Positions 6,403 through 11,981 of a stretch of 12,151 nt of DNA are shown piece after piece. The stretch is from DASZHC01 sp035938215 (GTDB lineage Bacteria > Verrucomicrobiota > Verrucomicrobiia > Chthoniobacterales > JAFAMB01), in contig DASZHC010000184.1 of the NCBI GenBank assembly GCA_035938215.1, forward strand, positions 1-12,151, in the 5' to 3' direction. Position 1 is the first letter of the stretch. Every line of letters starts with the position of its first letter. The notes under the pieces were generated by a model that made no database searches, was not told where the DNA came from, and saw only the letters and a list, made by a program, of their open reading frames with translations. Position numbers and translations under genes: made by a program.

Positions 6403-6729
6403 TTGCGCTGGCGCCCGATCTCATCCGCTCGGGTCATCTTCACGCGCTACGATTACTTTACTATCCGCTCAGATCACCTCTACGGCGGGATGAAAGGACT
6501 TCTGGACGCTCTAAAGGTCCGCACCACCGGCAGGCGTGACCGCATCTATCTTCATTACTTTGGAACTATTCTCGATGACGGCCCGACGTTCATAGACCTC
6601 TTGTGCAACCAGGCGCTAATAGCACATCCCAAAGAATCAGGCGTCAGGATACAGGTGCTACCAAAAGACCGTCCAGAGAATGGGAGCTGGCCGATCGACC
6701 CGGCCGACTGGTCCAAAGCGACAGATTGA
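6403..6729 (+). CDS. RusA-like Holliday-junction-resolvase-type domain, 3' part of a split gene
   Basis: This 108-residue frame starts at a TTG and carries a RusA-like pattern: ARVIFTRYDYFTIRSDHLYG, then GGMKGLLDALK, then GTILDDGPTFIDL, and a final beta strand SGVRIQVLP. In E. coli RusA the corresponding motifs are the DLDNL segment with two catalytic aspartates, the helix KAAFDAL, and LDD with the third aspartate. Here the first aspartate is replaced (R-S-D-H), while the second and the LDD aspartate remain. Activity is therefore doubtful or altered. Family assignment is from the motif pattern only. It ends 12 bases before the SIR2-like gene. Confidence 0.45.
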   Translation: MRWRPISSARVIFTRYDYFTIRSDHLYGGMKGLLDALKVRTTGRRDRIYLHYFGTILDDGPTFIDLLCNQALIAHPKESGVRIQVLPKDRPENGSWPIDPADWSKATD

Positions 6730-6741
6730 AACCGATACCCA

Positions 6742-7797
6742 ATGCCAGAATCTAAAGTTTATATCCTCGGCGCCGGCTGTTCGAAAGACTGTGGCTATCC
6801 TTTGGGTGCAGAGATGAAAGCCGATCTCGAGCAGTTCGGGCGATCACTTGATTCGGCACGGTCCCCTCGACTCCAAAGAGCTGTCGCAGATACGGTCGAG
6901 CTTTTCGGCACTACAACGGAAACCATTGATGTTCTGGTTCAAAAGCTTTATGGCGGAAATCTTGATGAAATTATCGGAGGACCTCAAAACCGCCACCCAC
7001 GGGTAATCTCCGCAACCTTGGCAACATGTGCGGCGTTCCTCGTCAAGGAGGCATCGGCGAGAGCGACTGGTTTTCGAGCTTACCGAGAATTTCTTTCAGA
7101 TCTTTTTCCCAACGCGGAAACTCAGTGGCTTCGGATTCCGCAATCGAATCGATGTCACGTGCTGACATTCAATTATGATCGCCTTTTTGAAATGGCGTTC
7201 GTGGATCGATTTATTTTTAGCGGTTACGGCCTCTATGACGTGAGGGTACTCAATTCCGGTGTCACACTGGAGGGAATCAATATTAAATTTACGCCAGAAG
7301 CGTTCTCGTTCCTAAAGCTCCACGGCTCTGTGGGCGGTTGGACAGTCGATTGGACCGGAACAGGCAGCACAAAACAGCAAATATGCTATTTCGAAGCTCC
7401 CGTCGCTGGCAAAGTCATCACCGTCGACAATGATTATTTTTTTTCTGAAGGCCCAGATGGTCAACATCCAGACCACCTCAAAAAGCCCCCGCTTCTGTTT
7501 TTTCCGTATCAAAGGCAATATATCCTCTCAACTGAGAGCGGATTTGCCTTTGATAGCTATGCCCGTGAGGTCTGGAAAAGAGCGACCGAATTGATTTCAA
7601 ACGCCACCGACATTCACGTGATCGGCTATTCATTTAGCGGTATTGATCGAGAACCGATGCTCAAAATGCTCGATCAAGCGCACCATTGCCGACGGTTGGT
7701 GATTCAAGGTCTTGATGCAGAGCGAATCTGTTACAAGCTCAAATTGGACAGACCACAACTTGGAAATCTGATCCAAAGCGTGCCCATCAGATTTTGA
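6742..7797 (+). CDS. SIR2-like (sirtuin-fold) protein, putative NAD-consuming defence effector
   Basis: This 351-residue protein has the SIR2 Rossmann fold. KVYILGAGCSKDCGYPLG (5-22) carries the NAD-binding G-A-G-x-S loop. LTFNYDRLFE (141-150) has the catalytic asparagine position (N144), and FLKLHGSVGGW (190-200) the catalytic histidine (H194). IHVIGYSFSGID (291-302) is the C-terminal nucleotide-contact segment found in bacterial SIR2_2-type proteins. It has no zinc-binding cysteine module, unlike protein deacetylase sirtuins. Bacterial proteins of this type often deplete NAD+ during phage or plasmid attack (as in Thoeris, DSR and SIR2-pAgo systems). That role is inferred here. It sits near the end of a plus-strand operon. 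The ATG at 6742 has no clear Shine-Dalgarno site, as is common in this window. Confidence 0.8.
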   Translation: MPESKVYILGAGCSKDCGYPLGAEMKADLEQFGRSLDSARSPRLQRAVADTVELFGTTTETIDVLVQKLYGGNLDEIIGGPQNRHPRVISATLATCAAFLVKEASARATGFRAYREFLSDLFPNAETQWLRIPQSNRCHVLTFNYDRLFEMAFVDRFIFSGYGLYDVRVLNSGVTLEGINIKFTPEAFSFLKLHGSVGGWTVDWTGTGSTKQQICYFEAPVAGKVITVDNDYFFSEGPDGQHPDHLKKPPLLFFPYQRQYILSTESGFAFDSYAREVWKRATELISNATDIHVIGYSFSGIDREPMLKMLDQAHHCRRLVIQGLDAERICYKLKLDRPQLGNLIQSVPIRF

Positions 7798-7816
7798 TCG
7801 AAGCCCGGGAACTAAA

Positions 7817-8208
7817 TTGAATTTTAGCGCCAAAATTACCAATCACTTAGGCTGGATAAAGGAGTTTGAAACCCTTTGCGAGCGGTTGAAAGCGCCTAGC
7901 TTTCAAGTCCAAGGAACGCGCCTGGATATTCACCGGAAAACCTTCGTAACGATTAACAAATTTATCACCGAGAACCGTGACTCGGAACTACACAAAAAGT
8001 TCCCATTGTCTGTGTTGATAAATGACCTCCGCGAATCACAGGAATTAATCGAAGCGTGTAATGAATTTCCTGATCTGGGTCAGCCCGGGCTTTTAAAGAA
8101 GCAACGGAACTTGACTCGAAGAACCTGTCAAGAATGCTTCAATACTTGCAGCGTGGACTCGTCCCCGCTGCATGGCAGGCTAGATTTATGGCAATGTTCA
8201 CAAAGTGA
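7817..8208 (+). CDS. Unknown protein read through a -1 frameshift, truncated at a tRNA remnant
   Basis: The gene begins at a TTG 19 bases after the SIR2-like stop. Its first 94 codons are protein-like (ITNHLGWIKEFETLCERLKA, then DIHRKTFVTINKFI, LSVLINDLRESQELIEACNE). Beyond about 8098 the same frame becomes cysteine- and serine-rich nonsense, while the -1 frame becomes protein-like: EATELDSKNLSRMLQYLQRG and then LVPAAWQARFMAMFTK, ending at TGA 8206-8208. Joining them at 8098 gives 130 residues, mostly alpha-helical. The switch coincides with a T TTA AAG heptamer. The final TGA lies inside the tRNA-Gln remnant, so the original gene was probably longer. No family is recognised. Its position makes it a likely partner of the SIR2-like protein. 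Confidence 0.45.
8092..8098 (+). promoter_or_regulatory. Candidate -1 frameshift slippery site (T TTA AAG)
   Basis: In the zero frame the codons are CTT TTA AAG, so T8092 plus TTA AAG fits the X XXY YYZ pattern of -1 slippery heptamers. The protein-like sequence changes from the zero frame to the -1 frame exactly here. It could be a programmed site or a one-base indel that happens to lie beside it. I did not identify a strong downstream stimulatory hairpin. Confidence 0.3.
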
Positions 8209-8249
8209 CTCTGGATCACTTTGTCATGGTTCAAATCCATGCGAGGCAG
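8204..8249 (+). pseudogene. 3' half of a tRNA-Gln(CTG) gene, probable attachment-site scar
   Basis: The 3' half of a tRNA is intact. The anticodon arm is AGTGA/TCACT (8204-8208 with 8216-8220) around loop CTCTGGA, anticodon CTG. A 4-base variable loop follows, then a T arm CATGG/CCATG around TTCAAAT (8225-8241), the acceptor 3' strand CGAGGCA and discriminator G8249. The expected 5' acceptor strand TGCCTCG is missing upstream; the best candidate (TGGCAGG, 8173-8179) pairs at only 4 of 7 positions and the spacing is 5 bases too long. An intact 3' half with a lost 5' half is the usual mark of site-specific integration by a tyrosine recombinase into a tRNA gene. Confidence 0.65.
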
Positions 8250-8266
8250 ATTGCTTAATATCAAGG

Positions 8267-8319
8267 ACTTACGTAACTTACGTTTATCACAGAAAAAAGT
8301 GTTTTGCCATTGTTTTGCC
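8267..8319. repeat. Two pairs of short direct repeats next to the tRNA remnant
   Basis: ACTTACGT occurs at 8267-8274 and 8276-8283. TGTTTTGCC occurs at 8300-8308 and 8311-8319 (period 11). Tight direct repeats just beyond a tRNA 3' end are typical of arm-type integrase-binding sites in an att region. No integrase gene follows, so the element may have lost it. Confidence 0.5.
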
Positions 8320-8468
8320 GTTTTTAAGCTTTTTTGAGTAGTGTGGGTTGCTTTCCTTCCCGTCCCAACTTATGCCGCATTGTGCTTCAGACCGGGCGTG
8401 AACGTGTGGTAGAAACGTGACGAGTGACACCCCTCCTCCGTACATTAATAACTGATGGCAGAAATCGC

Positions 8469-9200
8469 ATGGGCCGAGCGAAAAAAACAAAGCCAGCAAC
8501 TTTGACTCCGGAATTCCAGGCCGCTCAGTCGTGGTACAAAATGGAGTGCGCCAACTACTGTTTCGAGTTCGTCCGCGATGTCTTGCGAGGTATCCTTAAC
8601 GACAGGCCGAACGAACGTTCGCCGAACTACTATGCGATGCTCGTTGGTCTCATTTGTACTTATGCCCGTCCGTTTACGTACAATGAGCCGGTCGGCAAAC
8701 TCGGAAATGAAATCGTTCCGGACGAGTTCAAAGAGCTGCACAAAAAAGTCCTAGACATCCGGCATAAGCTTTTCGCGCATGCCGAGGCTTCACTCTCGAT
8801 CGGTGAAGAAGACTATCCAAACGCTGTGATGATTGAGAGCGACGGGATCGAGCCTTCGATTTCCGTGCCACGTTCGGTCATCAAACAGGACGCTCTCAAA
8901 CAATTTTTGCCACTCGTTGAGGCTCTTGTCGAAAGGACGAACCGTCGCAGATCGGAATACATGAGAAAATTCGTAGGACCTGTTTTGGAACGTGGAAAAG
9001 GCGTGTTTCGTCTCAACGTATTGGACCCGTCCACTTCCGTTTTCGTAAAGCTTTCAGAAGCTCAGGAGGTTACTTGGCGGAAGAAAAAAAGTGCCCTTAT
9101 TGCAAAACCGCCCACCTCACCTCAATCCGCTCACTCCGATGAACTGGGAGGACTCGATAAAGATGCCAGCGCACAAGTACGACCCCGCAGCGTTCAGTGA
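8469..9200 (+). CDS. Unknown protein with a HEPN-like R-x5-H motif
   Basis: This is a 243-residue, mainly helical protein. Residues 53-108 read as two helices (NYYAMLVGLICTYARPF and DEFKELHKKVLDIRHKLFAH). The second ends in DIRHKLFAHAE, where R98 and H104 form the R-x4-6-H motif of HEPN-domain RNases. HEPN proteins are common toxins and defence effectors; the function here is inferred from one motif. The C-terminal 30 residues are low-complexity and overlap the next gene. The ATG at 8469 (MGRAKKTKP) is preferred over a GTG at 8424. It is the first gene after the tRNA remnant and leads a three-gene plus-strand set. Confidence 0.5.
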   Translation: MGRAKKTKPATLTPEFQAAQSWYKMECANYCFEFVRDVLRGILNDRPNERSPNYYAMLVGLICTYARPFTYNEPVGKLGNEIVPDEFKELHKKVLDIRHKLFAHAEASLSIGEEDYPNAVMIESDGIEPSISVPRSVIKQDALKQFLPLVEALVERTNRRRSEYMRKFVGPVLERGKGVFRLNVLDPSTSVFVKLSEAQEVTWRKKKSALIAKPPTSPQSAHSDELGGLDKDASAQVRPRSVQ

Positions 9201-9462
9201 CGCAATGGCCGTTTTTAAGCAACACTTGCGGCGAGTTAGTCCCGAAGCGTTTGAACTGCTTTTTGATCCCTCCGTAGGATTCCACTATAAGCCCGATGCT
9301 TTCGAGTGGACGTTTCTACCCTTTAATTCGAAGGACAAGTACGAACGTATTTCATCGGGTCCCTTTTTCGACGCTTTGGGAGCCGCTGCCAAGGCAGCCG
9401 GATTCAATTTAAGGCTCAAGTGTGGTGACAGTGAAACGCTGATCAGACTCACACCGGACTAA
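9163..9462 (+). CDS. Unknown small protein (99 aa)
   Basis: This 99-residue protein starts at ATG 9163, supported by GGAGG at 9147-9151, 11 bases upstream. It overlaps the end of the HEPN-like gene by 38 bases. The core (YDPAAFSDAMAVFKQHLRRV, EAFELLFD, HYKPDAFEWTFLPF) looks like a compact alpha/beta fold, but I do not recognise the family. Longer in-frame starts exist at 9139 and 9091. The overlap suggests coupled expression with the HEPN-like protein, as for a toxin and its partner; nothing more specific can be said. Confidence 0.55.
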   Translation: MPAHKYDPAAFSDAMAVFKQHLRRVSPEAFELLFDPSVGFHYKPDAFEWTFLPFNSKDKYERISSGPFFDALGAAAKAAGFNLRLKCGDSETLIRLTPD

Positions 9463-9470
9463 CATAGATT

Positions 9471-10226
9471 TTGAATTCGTCGGCGAAACGAGTCTTTGCG
9501 TGGAGAGAGTTCCGGAGCTGGGCTCATTTGTTCCAACAAAGAATCCCAGTGTTATGCGATCCCCGGATGAAAAGCATTCTCTTGAAGGCGAGAGTCGCTT
9601 TCGACGCTGCGTCTTTGGATTGGCTTCAAGACGCGGGACACAAGGTCCACGGCCACGCTTTCGACGCACGCGAGACCCTTTTCACCGGGTTTAAAGGTAT
9701 TTACTCTGCCCTCCGGCTTTACCACGGGACTCGCATTGAAGATCCCGCTTTGTTCACGGTGACCGGGATTCTTCCGAGCAATATTGTAGGGCTAAATAAG
9801 CGTGCGGTTCAACTTTTCGGAGAAAGCCCGGAGCTTAGGGAGATCATCAAAGAATTGAGATGGTACACCGAACACAACGTGGACCGAATCTGGGTAAGCC
9901 TGGACCCGTGCCAATGTCTCAAATACGAGTACTGCTGGCGTGGCAGCGAATATCTGAGCGGAATCGCAAACAGGCTCGAAATGGCCGAGAAAATCAAAAA
10001 CTGCGGGACACCGACGCTTTTGGAATTTGATGTCTCCGTAGAAGAAGTAGGCGACGACCAAGTGAACCGAATTGCTAAGCGAGCGATCGGTGCACTTTAT
10101 GAAAATTGGGACCGACCGGGCAGCATCAAAGCGCCGGTTCCATTCGATTTTGAACTGCTCAAGCCTGTTCTACCCGAACAGATTCGGAAGATCAGACAAT
10201 TTCGGGAGAGGCCAGCGACGCTATAG
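9471..10226 (+). CDS. Conserved-looking unknown protein with a YHGT motif
   Basis: This is a 251-residue protein. ALRLYHGTR (residues 80-88) followed by a turn and TGILPSN recalls the first strand (Y-H-G-T) and following loop of ADP-ribosyltransferase-like folds. CWRGSEYLSGIANRL (about 155-169) and PTLLEFDVSVEEV (186-198) look like further conserved segments of a family I have seen only as hypothetical proteins. Enzyme activity is therefore a guess. The start is unclear: a TTG at 9471, eight bases after the previous stop, gives the length used here; the ATG at 9567 would give 219 residues. It closes the plus-strand set; minus-strand remnants follow. Confidence 0.5.
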   Translation: MNSSAKRVFAWREFRSWAHLFQQRIPVLCDPRMKSILLKARVAFDAASLDWLQDAGHKVHGHAFDARETLFTGFKGIYSALRLYHGTRIEDPALFTVTGILPSNIVGLNKRAVQLFGESPELREIIKELRWYTEHNVDRIWVSLDPCQCLKYEYCWRGSEYLSGIANRLEMAEKIKNCGTPTLLEFDVSVEEVGDDQVNRIAKRAIGALYENWDRPGSIKAPVPFDFELLKPVLPEQIRKIRQFRERPATL

Positions 10227-10379
10227 CCCAATCTCCTCCGCCTCGACCGGGCGCGATTTACGCACGACCGCGAATGGGTCGACATGATTCAAACCCACGC
10301 CGGTCACTCAAGCAGCCGGTCAAATTCGGGCGAGTTTGGAACGCTTGCCAACGTGGAATCCCGCCGCACTCGATCGTCG

Positions 10380-10828
10380 CTACGTGCCCTCAAATTTTTC
10401 CGGTCCAATGTAGTCTGCCTTCGCTGGAATGACGCTTCGCACGCCTCCCCGCGGGTTCGGGTGATCGCCCGTCCGACGCGGAATCAGACGCAGGTGGCAG
10501 CGCATCACGGTTTGACCGGCGACTTCTCCGCTGTTGATTCCTACGTTGAAACCCGCCACGGTGGCGTCCGCTTCGCGAATCATCGAACGCGCTTCGGTAA
10601 GCAGCCGGTGGCAGGCACTTGATTCGGCAGTCCCCGCCCGACCATGCTCTTTGCAATCTCTCAGTAGTACTCAATTTGACTGCGATCCTCATTGAACAAC
10701 GCGCGGGCGATGTCCGCGACCGCGGCTCGACCGTTCCGGCTCAGAAGCTCGCGCAACATTACCGGCTGGTAGACGTGCGACATCCGCATGCCGCGCTCCA
10801 CGAATTGAAGCAATTTGTCGAAATTCAT
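10380..10828 (-). pseudogene. HIT-domain protein pseudogene (nonsense codon, frameshift, internal deletion)
   Basis: Two pieces of one gene type lie on the minus strand. The 5' piece starts MNFDKLLQFVERGMRMSHVY at 10828 and runs to QIEYY, where TGA (10661-10663) interrupts; the frame continues with EIAKSMVGR, as in intact homologues. The 3' piece is in another frame (about 10616 to 10380) and is the end of a HIT domain: TVAGFNVGINSGEVAGQTV, then RCHLRLIPRRTGD and NPRGGVRSVIP. The histidine-triad motif normally reads H-x-H-x-H; here the first and third histidines are arginines. From memory, intact homologues carry more sequence, including an HNH module, between these parts, so a deletion is likely. 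HIT proteins hydrolyse or transfer nucleotides; this copy is not functional. Confidence 0.65.
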
Positions 10829-10871
10829 GATCGGTCGGTTGTATGTGAATATTCGTTCGCCGAAATCCGGC

Positions 10872-11063
10872 TCATGGTGTTTGACCGTCTGGGCGACGCG
10901 CTTCCACCTCCGCAACAATCGGGTCCAAGACGCTGGGGTCATTGTTCTTCGCACTGTTTACTCGCGGGCTGATCGGCCAGACCGTCATTTGGTCCGCCGG
11001 ATACGGCACCAATATCTCTTTTCCTGAGTCGCCGGATAACCAAGCATCGAACCGGTCTTCAGG
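10872..11063 (-). pseudogene. SRAP-domain (YedK/HMCES-type) protein, C-terminal fragment
   Basis: The frame reads PEDRFDAWLSGDSGKEILVP and then YPADQMTVWPISPRVNSAKN, the typical end of SRAP proteins, which crosslink to abasic sites in single-stranded DNA. It stops at TGA 10872-10874 after a short tail (DPIVAEVEARRPDGQTP). Only about 63 codons remain: the catalytic N-terminal cysteine and the middle are missing, and two stop codons lie a few codons upstream. The fragment overlaps the relaxase frame at 10985-11063. It is a recombination remnant. Confidence 0.6.
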
Positions 11064-11467
11064 CGCTGGCTTCCCTCCTCATCAGCCCCTCTAACCCGCG
11101 TCTCCATCCGGGCCTCGACGTCGACCATCGTTTCCCGGAAGGCTTCATTGATCATCCGTTCCACCGCCCGGTCGCCGCTTAGCGCCAGGTAGACCGAAAC
11201 CGACTTCGGAACCGAATAGCAGAAATCGTAACCCGCCGTCCGCTTGTCCTTTGTCCGGACCGTGAGGTTTTCTTCCTTTCCCGGCGCCTTGTTGGACGCG
11301 AGCGCGAGAAACCCCTCACGTGTTACTTCGCCTTTCAGGCCCAGGCGCTCGGCCCCCTTTCCGCCCCAGACCCCTAGCTCTTTCGCGTAGTAATCGCTCT
11401 TCTTTAGAGCCACATCGAAATAGTTTCTCGCGCCCTCAGCGGACACTGACATGATTACTCTCAGCAT
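10985..11467 (-). pseudogene. MobF (TrwC/TraI-type) relaxase, N-terminal fragment
   Basis: The first 140 residues match the start of MobF conjugative relaxases: MLRVIMSVSAEGARNYF, then SDYYAKELGVWGGKGAERLG, NLTVRTKDKRTAGYDF, and CYSVPKSVSVYLALSGDR, ending ETMVDVEARMETRVRG and LKTGSM. Tyrosines at 16, 26 and 27 are candidate nicking residues. A working enzyme next needs the HUH metal-binding histidines and a helicase domain; both are absent. After about 11040 the frame runs out of frame through an SRAP fragment and stops at 10985. The ATG at 11465-11467 is the start. The protein would have nicked oriT and led strand transfer; this piece cannot. Confidence 0.75.
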
Positions 11468-11572
11468 TGGTTTTTACGTTTTTGGCGCTGGCCGGCTGGC
11501 GCACGTGCAAACAGCCGCGTGTGATGTCACGCTGGGTTTTTCAACGGTTTTCGGCACACCTCGACCCTGCAG

Positions 11573-11609
11573 GCTTCTTCCCTAACCCTTGCGGGTTGAG
11601 GAAAGAAGC
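11573..11609. repeat. Strong hairpin upstream of the relaxase fragment
   Basis: GCTTCTT (11573-11579) pairs with AAGAAGC (11603-11609), and AACCC (11584-11588) with GGGTT (11593-11597) around a TTGC loop. There is no T-tract on either side. It lies about 105 bases upstream of the relaxase start, where oriT hairpins are usually found, and directly abuts the nested repeats that follow. Confidence 0.7.
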
Positions 11610-11671
11610 AATGGAAACAATTGGAAACAAAACCGCCATTTTGTTTCCAATGTGTGCCATTTGTTTCCATT
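11610..11671. repeat. Nested inverted repeats built from TGGAAACAA, possible oriT or att site
   Basis: TGGAAACAA occurs twice forward (11612-11620, 11622-11630) and twice inverted (11641-11649, 11661-11669). The inner pair forms perfect 12-bp arms, TTGGAAACAAAA (11621-11632) with TTTTGTTTCCAA (11639-11650), around CCGCCA. The outer pair, AATGGAAACAA (11610-11620) and TTGTTTCCATT (11661-11671), is also perfect. Position and symmetry fit an oriT recognised by the adjacent MobF relaxase or its accessory protein. An integrase or repressor binding array is the alternative. The rest of 11468-11720 shows no gene. Confidence 0.6.
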
Positions 11672-11720
11672 TCTCGTCTTTGTTGCATCTTAAGCTCCTT
11701 GCGTTGAGCCAGTTAGGTTC

Positions 11721-11981
11721 TTACCCGATCGAAAAATCGTCATGGTTCCTTTTGTAGTTTTTACGTTTTTCGCGGAAGCGTTTTAACTGCATCGTCTGGC
11801 GCTCCATGCTCGCGTATCCGGCCTGGGCGAATACGTTTGCCAGCCAGTAAGAGAGGGGAATCGTGCACACAAAGAACGCGATCGCTACCGCCGCGCTGGC
11901 CGCTAAGATGGGCACCTGTGCGCCCGGCAGCCTGGTAAGGACGGGCAAAAACCCGTATGCGCACGAGGCCACCCACCACAA
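11721..11981 (-). CDS. Unknown small membrane protein (86 aa) or C-terminal remnant
   Basis: The frame encodes 86 residues with a hydrophobic N-terminal stretch (WWVASCAYGFLPVL), a clear membrane segment (ILAASAAVAIAFFVCTIPLS, about 25-44), and a basic cytoplasmic tail (QLKRFREKRKNYKR). The start is a TTG. It reads toward the relaxase and ends just upstream of the inverted repeats, so it may be a mating-pair or coupling component, but no family is recognised. Upstream the frame is closed by a stop while a different minus frame is open to the window edge, so it may be the frameshifted 3' end of a longer gene. Confidence 0.4.
   Translation of the reverse strand: MWWVASCAYGFLPVLTRLPGAQVPILAASAAVAIAFFVCTIPLSYWLANVFAQAGYASMERQTMQLKRFREKRKNYKRNHDDFSIG

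Noticed and set aside
8173..8249. Complete functional tRNA-Gln
   Set aside because: The 5' acceptor strand pairs at only 4 of 7 positions with the 3' strand and the D arm spacing is wrong.
8209..8341. Continuation of the zero frame after the SIR2-like gene to 8341 as coding
   Set aside because: It passes through the tRNA-Gln remnant and repeat pairs and has a cysteine/serine-rich composition unlike the first 94 codons.
10661..10663. TGA in the HIT-type gene as a selenocysteine codon
   Set aside because: No cysteine is expected at this position in the family, and the gene has other damage, so a nonsense mutation is simpler.
10284..10972. Plus-strand open frames opposite the HIT and SRAP remnants
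   Set aside because: The minus strand carries clear HIT and SRAP motifs; the plus frames show none.
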